Shown piece after piece: positions 8,552 through 18,373 of a stretch of DNA of 64,000 nucleotides. The position numbers and the translations under genes were made by a program. Location of the stretch: positions 1,302,001 through 1,366,000 of the forward strand of contig NZ_CP103833.1 of the NCBI RefSeq assembly GCF_029774155.1. Reading direction: 5' to 3'. The stretch's first letter is position 1, and each line of letters starts with the position of its first letter. The notes below the pieces were generated by a model. That model was given only the letters and a program-made list of their open reading frames with translations. It ran no database searches and had not been told where the DNA came from. This DNA comes from Actinobacillus arthritidis. Lineage in GTDB: Bacteria > Pseudomonadota > Gammaproteobacteria > Enterobacterales > Pasteurellaceae.

Positions 8552-10567
8552 TTACTTGTTACGCTTATGTTCAAATGTATCAAGTAATGTCTGAATTTTC
8601 TCATTAGAGAAGATTTCTGTAAGAGAATGACTTAATTTTCTACGCCAGTTTGGATATTCTCCACTTGTTCCGGGAATATTGACCGGTTCTAACATATTTA
8701 GCCAATCTTCCGGTTGCGTACCAAATAATGCACTATTCGTATCAGCGACATAGCTTTGTAATTGATGTGGAAAATCAATTGTCACACCGGCACTATCCGG
8801 TTCTAAATATTGAACGGCTTCTACTGCTTTGCGAATATTTTCTTTATTAAAATGGCGAGACTGTTTTAATATATTTAATATTTTTTCACTTGGATAGACA
8901 CCGAATTTTTCTCCTAACTCAAAATCATATCCTTTCCAATAACCTTGTATCGTTGGTAAATCATGTGTACTTAATGTGGTCATTGCTTGATATGGGTAAT
9001 TCGCTAATGGTTTACTACCATGTTGATCCCATTCAAAATAGAAAATGTTGTAAGCGAGAATACCTTTATCTTCTAATTTTTGTAGCATACCTTTCGGTAC
9101 GGTTCCGAGAGCTTCAGCAATAATTAAGCATTGGTTACGTTGGCTTTCTAAGGCAAGAATCGCTAATAAATCATCTAATGGATAACGTACATAAGCCCCG
9201 TTTTTGGCTGAATCGCCTTTTGCTACCCACCACATACGTGCAAAACCAAGAATATGATCGATCCGTAATGCACCACAATCTTGCATATTGGCACGTAATA
9301 AATCAATAAATGGTTGATATCCTCTCGCTTGTAATACTTCCGGATGCATTGGCGAAAGTCCCCAATTTTGTCCGTTAGGTCCCATAATATCCGGTGGTGC
9401 TCCAACAGAAGCGTCTAGCACGAATAATTCTTTATCCGCCCACGTTTCAGCTCCGTTGTCTGCGACACCAACTGCAAGATCTCGATAAAAACCGATTGGC
9501 ATATTTAATGATTTAGCTAGCTGGTTACATTCTTTAAGTTGTTGTTGTGCAACAAATTGTAACCACATATAAAAATGAACTAATTCCTTATGTTCCGCTT
9601 GGAAAGCACATACCGCATCGGAGTGGTAATCTTGATATTCGCTTGCCCAGTAATTCCAACCCCATTGTTCACTATATTGATCAGATAACCATTGATGAAG
9701 TGCATCGAACGTACCTTGAATTTTGAGTGATTCGCCGTTTTGCAGGATAAATTGTTCAAAATCGGTTTGATCTTGAGTGAGGAAATATTTAAACGCCAAG
9801 CGTAAGCCATGTAATTTTAAACGTATAACTTGTGCGTAATCGACATAATCTTTTCCTCTGGCTTCACCTAATAACCATTTGGTTTCATCAGAATGGAACC
9901 ACGCTTGTGCTTCTGCAGATTGTTGGAATGATTCGACCGCATTTACGTCAATATAGATAATATTCTGCCATAAACGAGAAGAGGGGCTATAAGGGCTTGC
10001 TCCTTCAGGATTAGATGGGAAAAGTGCGTGAATTGGATTTAAACCAATAAAATCACCACCTTTTGCGGCAATATTCGTTAAAAATGTTTTTAAATCGCTA
10101 AAATCGCCTACACCCCAGTTATGCTCGGAACGCAAAGTATAGAGTTGTAAAATCGCACCCCATAATTTTTGTTTCAGTTCTAATTCTTTTGGTTGATAAG
10201 CAGTTTGAGGCGTAATAATAATACGACAGCTTAACGAGAGTTTTCCTTCAAGTTGTAACTGATGATAGCCCAACGGCAGATCGGCAGGAAGATTAATCGT
10301 ATTACGTTTAACTTTACCACAAATTTGTTCGCCGTTTTCTAATTGAAGTTGCCAGCGAGCTTGTAAATATTTGTTACTGTTTGCAATATTTAGTCGAATA
10401 TAGACCGCTTGTCCGGCAGTTGTCACTTTTACAGGTGGTAAAATTTGGTGACTTTTAGGCGAACCTAAGCGCTTCGCAATTTTGCGATAAACCTCTTTTG
10501 TTGCATAACAACGGCGACCGTATTCATCAAAAAAATAAGGATTAAGGTATGGGTGGAGCGATTTCAT
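8552..10567 (-). CDS. malQ: 4-alpha-glucanotransferase (amylomaltase)
   Basis: Cytosolic GH77 enzyme that disproportionates maltose and maltodextrins, releasing glucose and building longer dextrins for the phosphorylase MalP. The 671 aa are near the usual length of bacterial MalQ. Visible GH77 landmarks are LYTLRSEHNWGVGDFSDL, LNPIHALFPSNPEGASPYSPSSRLWQN, the catalytic region GALRIDHILGFARMWWV with its Asp nucleophile, the acid/base region CLIIAEALGTVP, and LSTHDLPT. AAGGAAGATC precedes the ATG. It is the last gene of the minus-strand malE-malF-malG-malQ operon, 91 nt after malG. In E. coli malQ sits with malP instead, so the arrangement differs. Confidence 0.96.
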   Translation of the reverse strand: MKSLHPYLNPYFFDEYGRRCYATKEVYRKIAKRLGSPKSHQILPPVKVTTAGQAVYIRLNIANSNKYLQARWQLQLENGEQICGKVKRNTINLPADLPLGYHQLQLEGKLSLSCRIIITPQTAYQPKELELKQKLWGAILQLYTLRSEHNWGVGDFSDLKTFLTNIAAKGGDFIGLNPIHALFPSNPEGASPYSPSSRLWQNIIYIDVNAVESFQQSAEAQAWFHSDETKWLLGEARGKDYVDYAQVIRLKLHGLRLAFKYFLTQDQTDFEQFILQNGESLKIQGTFDALHQWLSDQYSEQWGWNYWASEYQDYHSDAVCAFQAEHKELVHFYMWLQFVAQQQLKECNQLAKSLNMPIGFYRDLAVGVADNGAETWADKELFVLDASVGAPPDIMGPNGQNWGLSPMHPEVLQARGYQPFIDLLRANMQDCGALRIDHILGFARMWWVAKGDSAKNGAYVRYPLDDLLAILALESQRNQCLIIAEALGTVPKGMLQKLEDKGILAYNIFYFEWDQHGSKPLANYPYQAMTTLSTHDLPTIQGYWKGYDFELGEKFGVYPSEKILNILKQSRHFNKENIRKAVEAVQYLEPDSAGVTIDFPHQLQSYVADTNSALFGTQPEDWLNMLEPVNIPGTSGEYPNWRRKLSHSLTEIFSNEKIQTLLDTFEHKRNK

Positions 10568-10658
10568 TGTGATCTTCCTTTTATAACTTTAGAGGGGTAG
10601 CTCATAAGCGATTATTTTTTACTTATTTTTGTAAAGCAGAGGGTAAACCCTCCAGCTT

Positions 10659-11548
10659 TTATCCTTTTACGCCACCGGCAGTTAATCCACCGACTAGCCA
10701 ACGTTGTGCTAATAAGAAGACAAGCGTGATTGGAATAGCAGATAAGATAGCGGCGATAGCAAAGTCACCCCAAAGGTAGTTTTGTGGGTGTAAATACTGT
10801 TGCATACCTACAGCAAGTGTGTAGTTATCAACATCTCGTAGTAAGAGTGAAGCAACAGGTACTTCAATAATGCTTGAGATAAATGAGAGAATAAATACAA
10901 CTGCTAGAATCGGTACGGAAAGTGGAAGCAAAATTAAACGGAATGTTTGCCATGGACTTGCACCATCAAGTGCTTTGCTTCTTCGAGAGATTTATCAATG
11001 GTTTCAAAATAACCTTTAATGGTCCAAACGTGCATAGCGATACCGCCTAAGTAAGCAAATATGACACCACCGTGTGTATTTAATCCAAGGAACGGCACAT
11101 AATCACTTAAACGATCAAATAAAGCATATAACGCTACTAATGAAAGAACAGCCGGAAACATTTGGAAAATTAACATTGATTTCAGGAGTAAACTTTTACC
11201 GGCAAAGCGTAAGCGTGCAAAAGCATATCTTGCAGTTGTAGAAAGTGCTAATGTAATTACCGCCGTAATACTTGCGACCTTAACTGAATTCCATAACCAA
11301 AGTAAAACAGGGAATGGTGGTGGAGTAGTAGTACCGTCTGTATGAGTAACGCTAATACCGAGAGCAAGTTTCCAGTGTTCAAGTGAGATTTCACTTGGAA
11401 TCAATTCACCAATCGCCAAGTTACCTGGACGCAATGAAATACCAATAATCATCAGCATTGGAAATAAAATTAACGCACAAAAAATAATGAGAAAAAGATG
11501 CGTTGAAAATAAACGCAATTTCATTGATTTAGGTTGAACAATAGCCAT
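10659..11548 (-). CDS. malG: Maltose ABC transporter permease MalG (apparent frameshift)
   Basis: Inner-membrane permease that pairs with MalF in the MalFGK2 importer. The first 204 residues run from the ATG at 11548 to the EAA region ([12 protein letters not shown]), then the frame breaks. The remaining 90 residues ([17 protein letters not shown]... to [10 protein letters not shown]) follow in another frame. Restoring one base in the short T-run at about 10974-10976 gives [17 protein letters not shown], the standard MalG EAA loop that contacts MalK, and a protein of about 296 aa, the normal size. The joint is exact with no other damage, so a sequencing error is more likely than a pseudogene. 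GAGGATA precedes the start. Confidence 0.93.
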
Positions 11549-11567
11549 AATTTATATCCTCGTTTTC

Positions 11568-11589
11568 CCCCCTCAACATACGGAGGGGG
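11568..11589. repeat. GC-rich hairpin between malF and malG
   Basis: CCCCCTC (11568-11574) pairs with GAGGGGG (11583-11589). There is no T-run on the transcribed strand, so it looks like an intercistronic stability or processing hairpin rather than a terminator. Confidence 0.6.
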
Positions 11590-11598
11590 TGTCTTTGG

Positions 11599-13148
11599 TT
11601 AATCTTGTGATAATTTTGTCATTCTGATTTGGAATAATGCTAATCCACTCACCAACAAGAAGATGATAACTGCGATTGCAGCACTAAACCAAAGTCTTGT
11701 GTACCGCTACCTTCAAATGCAATACGATAGGTATAACTAACCAGTAAATCGGTATGACCTGCCGGTGTTGTTGTGCCGACCATATTTGGACCGCCGTTAG
11801 TTAATAACTGAATTAATACAAAGTTATTAAAATTAAAAGCAAAACTTGCAATCATTAACGGCATAAGTGGTTTTACTAATAATGGCATAGTAATTTTTGT
11901 AAAATTCTGCCATACGGTTGAACCGTCAATTGCTGAAGCCTCATATAAATCGTGTGGAATGGCTTTAAGTAAACCCATACATACAATCATCATATACGGA
12001 TAACCTAACCAAGTATTCACAATAAGTAACATTGCTTTAGCTAAGAAAGGATCGTTAAACCATTCAGGGCGGATACCAAATAATTGATTGAGTATTAAGT
12101 TGATTTCACCAAAACTTTGATTGAATAATCCTTTAAATACCAAGATTGAAATAAAGCCCGGTACAGCATAAGGTAATATTAATAATAATCGATAGACAGC
12201 TTTACCTTTTAATGCGTCCCATTGTACGAGAGCCGCAAAGATCATTCCGAGTAAAGTAGTAAAAATAACCGTTAATAGTGCAAATACAACTGTCCAAATA
12301 AAGATTTTAATGAATGGCTCTTGTACACCGTCATCAGTTAATATTTTGACAAAATTATGCCAACCTGTCGTGACGGTATAACCCGGTTCTAATCTACTCT
12401 CTATAAAATTATTTTGTTCATCTATTTTTTGGAAGAAACCGATCTCATCATTTGCTTTATAGCGTTCCTTCGTTTCATTATTTGTTAAAATTTCATTGTT
12501 TTCATCATAAGTATAACGAGATTTTTGCTCTGCAAATTGGCGTAGAGAACTCATTGTGAGTCTTTGCTCAGTAGGAAGAACAAGATTCACGGATTGCAAT
12601 TTTTGGCGATTTTGTGTAATCGCTTTTAATGGAGCAATATTATCTGATGGAAATTGTTCCACCTCATTTAATTTGATCTCGGTTTCTAAATCATTTAATG
12701 CAAGCGGTTCGGAAAGATAATTTTTTTGCGATTCTTTACTTGTTAATGCGATTCGGTATTGGTTATTATCAGATTCAAGCAGTTTGAAATCTAAACGTTC
12801 ACCGGTCGCATAGGTTTGACTTTGTAATTGTCGGAGAACTTGTTCAAAATTCAATTGATTTGAACCGCTATAATTTGTGAAAGCAATAACAACGGTGCAA
12901 ATGAGCGGAAATAGAACGAATATTCCCATTGCCGCTACACCGGGATAAACATATCGCCAGTGATAAGTTGATTGGTTAGAGAAAATATAGATACCAGCAG
13001 TAACAACTACTAACACAAGTAATGCAAATAAAATTTCGCCTTGGAGATAGATAGTGAAAACAAGATAAAAAGAAAGTAGGTAAAGTAACCCAATAAATAG
13101 GCGTTTTGCCCAAGATTGAGAAGGGGTAACGGTGTTGAATGATTGCAT
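11599..13148 (-). CDS. malF: Maltose ABC transporter permease MalF (apparent frameshift near the C-terminus)
   Basis: Large permease subunit of the maltose importer. It has N-terminal helices, a big periplasmic P2 domain between about residues 90 and 270, then the core permease helices with the EAA loop (LYEASAIDGSTVWQNFTKITMPLL). The frame runs normally to GTQDFGL, then shifts at about 11685 and stops early. One added base restores a C-terminus of the form GLSAAIAVIIFLLVSGLALF...KLSQD ending at 11599, standard for MalF. The upstream TTG-started extension is not needed: ATG 13148 has GGGGA seven bases before it and starts MQSFNT. Probable sequencing error. Confidence 0.93.
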
Positions 13149-13224
13149 AGAATTTCCCCTAAGAATGGAGCAAAAATAGGATGAGATTAAGCTCATCATC
13201 TTTGTGAAAAATGATAAAGATAAC

Positions 13225-13244
13225 GGTGGGTCCTAAGACCCACC
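13225..13244. repeat. Perfect hairpin between malE and malF
   Basis: GGTGGGTC pairs with GACCCACC around the loop CTAA, 16 nt after the malE stop, with no T-run. In enteric bacteria an intercistronic element at this same junction lowers malF relative to malE. The same role is inferred here. Confidence 0.65.
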
Positions 13245-13260
13245 TGTGAGATGAGAATAT

Positions 13261-14445
13261 TTATTCTTTCTCAATTTTTGCTTGAGCTTCATCAAGTGCG
13301 GCTTTTACTGATTGACGACCAGTAGTTGCATTGCCGATAGTCGCTTTTTCTGAATACCAAAAACGACTCATTTGAGGAATATTAGGCATAATTTCACCAT
13401 TTTCCGCATTTGCCATTGTTGCGGCAATACGTGGATCTTTCGCTAATTTTTCTTGGAAAGATTTAAGTGCAACAGCCCCTAAAGGAACATCTTTGTTTAC
13501 CGTATCTAAGCCGGCATCAGTTAATAAATGGTTTTCAAGGAATTCTTTCGCTAAGTCTTTATTTGGACTGGAAGCATTAATACCTGCACTTAATACACCC
13601 ACGAATGGTTTAGATGCTTTGCCATTTAAAGTCGGAAGCACGGCTACACCGTAATTGATTTTGCTTTTCTCAATATTTGACCAAGACCAAGGACCGTTAA
13701 TTGTTAATGCCGTATTACCTTTATTAAATGCGGCTTCTGCAACAGCATAGTCCATATCTGCACTAATAACTTTATTTTTTACAAGATCAACCACATATTG
13801 TAAGCCTTTTTGTGCACCTTCATTATTGACCCCAATATCTTTTACATCATAACCATTTGATGTAACTTTGAAGGCATAAGCGCCTTGGGATGAAATAACC
13901 GGCCATGTGAAATACGGTTCTTGTAAATTCCACATAATTGCACTTTTACCTTTTGCTTTTAATTCTTTATCTAATTTTTCAACTTCTTCCCATGTTTTTG
14001 GCGGAGTAGGTACTAAATCTTTGTTGTAGATAAGAGAGATAGCTTCCAAGGCAATAGGATAAGCAATTTGTTTGCCGTTATATTTCGTTGCTTCCCAACC
14101 GATATCCGAGAGTTTTGCTTTAAATTCTGCACTTGGTTGAATTTCAGCGAGTAAGCCGGTTTGTGCATAACCACCAAAGCGGTCATGAGCATAAATGATA
14201 ATATCAGGACCATCACCGGTTGATGCAACTTGTGGGAATAATTCTTCAAGTTTACTTGGGTGTTCTACAATCACTTTTACGCCCGTTTCAGCTTCAAATT
14301 TTTTACCCACTTCAGCTAAACCGTTATAACCTTTATCGGCGTTAATCCAAACATTTAATTGTCCTTCAACAATTTTAGCATTTACGCCTTGAGCAATACA
14401 TAATCCTGCTAATACAGCTAATGCGGTTTTAGTTAATTTTTTCAT
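13261..14445 (-). CDS. malE: Maltose/maltodextrin-binding periplasmic protein
   Basis: Periplasmic substrate-binding protein that delivers maltose and maltodextrins to MalFGK2. The 394 aa begin with a clear signal peptide ([23 protein letters not shown], cleavage after about residue 23). The mature part opens with [20 protein letters not shown], and the family motifs [49 protein letters not shown] and [21 protein letters not shown] follow. GAGGGA precedes the ATG. It is the first gene of the minus-strand operon, driven by the divergent regulatory region that holds two MalT boxes and two CRP sites. Confidence 0.97.
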   Translation of the reverse strand: MKKLTKTALAVLAGLCIAQGVNAKIVEGQLNVWINADKGYNGLAEVGKKFEAETGVKVIVEHPSKLEELFPQVASTGDGPDIIIYAHDRFGGYAQTGLLAEIQPSAEFKAKLSDIGWEATKYNGKQIAYPIALEAISLIYNKDLVPTPPKTWEEVEKLDKELKAKGKSAIMWNLQEPYFTWPVISSQGAYAFKVTSNGYDVKDIGVNNEGAQKGLQYVVDLVKNKVISADMDYAVAEAAFNKGNTALTINGPWSWSNIEKSKINYGVAVLPTLNGKASKPFVGVLSAGINASSPNKDLAKEFLENHLLTDAGLDTVNKDVPLGAVALKSFQEKLAKDPRIAATMANAENGEIMPNIPQMSRFWYSEKATIGNATTGRQSVKAALDEAQAKIEKE

Positions 14446-14507
14446 AGGATGTCCCTCAGTTGGTTTTGATATTCAAAAGCTAATAAATTTAGCTATTTTC
14501 ACGGTAA

Positions 14508-14556
14508 ATAATGAAAAAATTTACTTTGTATTTCATCCTCCCCCTATCTCATCCCC
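14508..14556 (-). promoter_or_regulatory. malE promoter with two MalT boxes
   Basis: On the minus strand GGGGATGAGA (14547-14556) and GGGGAGGATG (14534-14543) each match the MalT box GGGGA(T/G)GAGG at 9 of 10 bases. They are in tandem, three bases apart, and both point at malE. A -10-like CATTAT lies at 14508-14513, 20 bp past the nearer box. The malP promoter shows the same 20-bp box-to-hexamer spacing. Confidence 0.8.
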
Positions 14557-14607
14557 AAGTATTAATTTATTGATTTAGTTCACAGAATTTTTGTAATTAC
14601 GATATTT

Positions 14608-14623
14608 TGTGAAATTGATCACG
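14608..14623. promoter_or_regulatory. CRP site 1 in the malE-malK divergent region
   Basis: TGTGA-AATTGA-TCACG matches the CRP consensus at 9 of the 10 core bases. It lies between the MalT boxes and malK, where CRP and MalT act together in the classical malEp-malKp region. Confidence 0.75.
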
Positions 14624-14640
14624 TTTTTCACTAATATTTT

Positions 14641-14656
14641 TGTGATCAAATTCACA
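14641..14656. promoter_or_regulatory. CRP site 2 in the malE-malK divergent region
   Basis: TGTGA-TCAAAT-TCACA is a perfect CRP core, 33 bp (about three helical turns) from site 1. A -10-like TATGAT for malK is at 14717-14722 without a recognisable -35, consistent with activator dependence. Confidence 0.8.
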
Positions 14657-14813
14657 AAAAATAAGAAAAAAACATATCAAAAACATTGTTATAAAAATGA
14701 AAAATTTTTTTGAAAGTATGATGTATAAAAAGTGTAAATAGGTAAACTAATGCCAAGTTTCATCAAGTTGTGGATTTCAGAGTCCGAAACTCAAAAATAT
14801 GAGGGGAAATAAA

Positions 14814-15953
14814 ATGACTGATGTTCGATTGGTTAATGTATGTAAATCCTATGGTAATGTCCATATTTCTAAAGATATTAATTTAGACATTAAAGATGGT
14901 GAGTTTGTTGTTTTTGTCGGACCGTCAGGCTGTGGTAAATCTACGGTGCTGAGAATGATAGCCGGATTAGAAGATATTACTTCAGGTGATCTTTTTATTG
15001 GTGAAAAAAGGATGAACGATGTACCGCCAGCTGATCGTAATATTGGTATGGTATTCCAATCTTATGCATTATATCCCCATCTTAATGTGGCAGAAAATAT
15101 GTCATTCGGCTTAAAACTTGCCGGTGCTAAAAAAGAAGAAATCGAACAACGAGTGAATCAAGTTGCGGAAATTTTACAACTTGCCCATTTACTGACACGC
15201 AAGCCGAAAGAATTATCGGGTGGTCAACGCCAACGTGTTGCTATCGGTCGTACGTTAGTTTCTCAGCCTGAAGTATTTCTATTAGATGAACCTCTCTCAA
15301 ACCTTGATGCGGCTTTACGCGTTCAAATGCGTGTCGAGATCTCAAAGTTACATAAAAAACTTGGTAGAACAATGATTTATGTTACTCACGATCAAATCGA
15401 AGCAATGACCCTCGCCGATAAAATTGTTGTTTTACAAGCATTGTCTGCCGGCAGTAATCTTTCAACAAATGTTGCTCAAGTCGGTAAACCTTTAGAACTT
15501 TATCATTATCCTGCAAATCGCTTTGTCGCAGGTTTTATTGGATCACCTAAGATGAATTTCTTGCCGGTACGCGTGATCGATGTACGTGAGGGAGGGGTAA
15601 AAATTGAATTACCGGATTCAACACACTTAAATTTTTGGGTTCCGGTTGAAAGCGACGGTGTGAAAGTCGGAGATAATCTTTCGTTAGGTATTCGTCCGGA
15701 ACATTTATTACCGAGTGAACAAAGTGAAGTTTCTATTTCCGGTACAGTAAAAGTCGTAGAGCAACTAGGTAATGAAACCCAAGTACATATTGAAATGCCT
15801 CCGATTAAACAGAGCCTTGTTTATCGTCAAAATGACATTGTATTAGTAAAAGAAGGTGATGCAATGTCGATTGGTATTAATCCGAATCGTTGTCATCTTT
15901 TCCGTGAAGATGGCACTGCGTGTAAACGTTTATTTGTCGAACAAGGCGTATAA
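14814..15953 (+). CDS. malK: Maltose ABC transporter ATPase MalK
   Basis: Cytosolic ATPase that powers MalFGK2; in enteric bacteria it also sequesters MalT when no substrate is transported. From the ATG at 14814 (GAGGGG eight bases upstream, hence preferred to the ATG at 14799) the protein has 379 aa. Walker [10 protein letters not shown] is at residues 36-44, the signature [15 protein letters not shown] near 134, Walker [16 protein letters not shown] and the switch H-loop [11 protein letters not shown] follow. The C-terminal part from about 240 is the regulatory TOBE-type domain ([11 protein letters not shown]). It heads the plus-strand malK-lamB-malM operon, divergent from malE. Confidence 0.97.
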   Translation: MTDVRLVNVCKSYGNVHISKDINLDIKDGEFVVFVGPSGCGKSTVLRMIAGLEDITSGDLFIGEKRMNDVPPADRNIGMVFQSYALYPHLNVAENMSFGLKLAGAKKEEIEQRVNQVAEILQLAHLLTRKPKELSGGQRQRVAIGRTLVSQPEVFLLDEPLSNLDAALRVQMRVEISKLHKKLGRTMIYVTHDQIEAMTLADKIVVLQALSAGSNLSTNVAQVGKPLELYHYPANRFVAGFIGSPKMNFLPVRVIDVREGGVKIELPDSTHLNFWVPVESDGVKVGDNLSLGIRPEHLLPSEQSEVSISGTVKVVEQLGNETQVHIEMPPIKQSLVYRQNDIVLVKEGDAMSIGINPNRCHLFREDGTACKRLFVEQGV

Positions 15954-16002
15954 ATGTTATTAAGGGCTTCCCTTAAATTTTAATAATGAAAAAACTATCT
16001 GA

Positions 16003-17292
<1,290 letters not shown>

Positions 17293-17362
17293 TTGAGCCA
17301 TTTGGGGCGTATATATTACGCCCCTTTATATGATGTAACAGGTAATTTTTAGAGAGGCATTT

Positions 17363-18250
17363 ATGAAAACCAAAATCGCAGTATTTTTATCAAGTGTATT
17401 ATTTGCATCAGTTGCTATTGCTGGTACACCCTCAAAAACGGAACTTAGTCGTTTTGGTTGGCAAGATGTTACTTTCTCACAAAAAATGGTTAGCGAGTTA
17501 TCAAAAGAGCAAATTCGTTCATTTAGTCAAACGTTAGCTGGAACAAATAGTGCGGTAGTCGGTTATAAAATCCCGGCAAATCAAGGTACGTTGAAAATCA
17601 AAGTGAGCAGTTTGGTTGTAGATAATGATCATATTTTTATACCGAATATTTTGGTATTAGATGCTAATTTTAATGAATCATTAACTTATCCGTCATCACA
17701 ATTTAAAGTTGTGGAAGAAAGGGGATTTGAAGGCGGACAAATCCAAGCCGAATTAAGTTTAACACCGACAACCGGACAAGATTTTATTTATTTATTACTC
17801 TACACAACAGAGAAAGACCTTAGCGGACAAACTAAATTTACTCATCCGGCAAAACTATATGAAAAAGCAAAAGGTAATCAACCGCCGGCAATTGCCGATT
17901 TAATGGTAAAACATTCTAATTCCGGTCAAATTCAAATTAATGTCGATGGCGTTCAAAGTACGCAATTTGTTGGGTTAGGCAACGTAGTGAACGGCGGAGC
18001 ATTATTTGAAGCAAAACCGACAGCTTCTCAACCGGTTGGAATGGAAGCGAAAGCGGTTAAAAATACACAAAAAAATGCAAAATTGAAATCTGTAGAGAAA
18101 ACTACGGAACAATATTTTAATGAAGCAGTTATGACGGCGCTTAAAAATAACGATATCAATAAAGCGATGAATTTAGTGAATGAAGCAGAACAATTGGGAC
18201 TTACTGCACCTCGTCAGATTTTCTTAAAACAAGTTTCCTCCAAAAAATAG
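17363..18250 (+). CDS. malM: Maltose operon periplasmic protein MalM
   Basis: Periplasmic protein of the maltose operon whose molecular role is unsettled; family members associate with the cell envelope. 295 aa with a signal peptide (MKTKIAVFLSSVLFASVAIA), then a beta-rich domain with an LDANFNESLTYPSSQFKVVEERGFEGGQIQ-like segment typical of MalM. A Lys/Ala/Asn linker near 220-245 leads to a C-terminal helical part (EQYFNEAVMTALKNNDINKAMNLVNEAEQLGL). AGAGAGG lies before the ATG. Third gene of the malK operon, followed by a terminator. Confidence 0.92.
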   Translation: MKTKIAVFLSSVLFASVAIAGTPSKTELSRFGWQDVTFSQKMVSELSKEQIRSFSQTLAGTNSAVVGYKIPANQGTLKIKVSSLVVDNDHIFIPNILVLDANFNESLTYPSSQFKVVEERGFEGGQIQAELSLTPTTGQDFIYLLLYTTEKDLSGQTKFTHPAKLYEKAKGNQPPAIADLMVKHSNSGQIQINVDGVQSTQFVGLGNVVNGGALFEAKPTASQPVGMEAKAVKNTQKNAKLKSVEKTTEQYFNEAVMTALKNNDINKAMNLVNEAEQLGLTAPRQIFLKQVSSKK

Positions 18251-18273
18251 ATGTTTTTTTCATTTTATCTTTT

Positions 18274-18309
18274 GCCATTGAGGGTGTCCTTGCTCTCAGT
18301 GGCTTTTTT
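18274..18309 (+). terminator. Terminator after malM
   Basis: GCCATTGAG pairs imperfectly with CTCAGTGGC, followed by six T. It separates malK-lamB-malM from malT, so malT is probably transcribed on its own. Confidence 0.7.
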
Positions 18310-18373
18310 ATATCCGCTACCCACAGAACCGGAAAATTGTTAGAATCTATTTATATTATGTAGTGGAGGCAAG

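Noticed and set aside
10659..11548. malG as two separate genes or a programmed frameshift
   Set aside because: No slippery heptamer with a downstream structure, and the repair falls in a short homopolymer; many other genes in the window show the same type of single indel.
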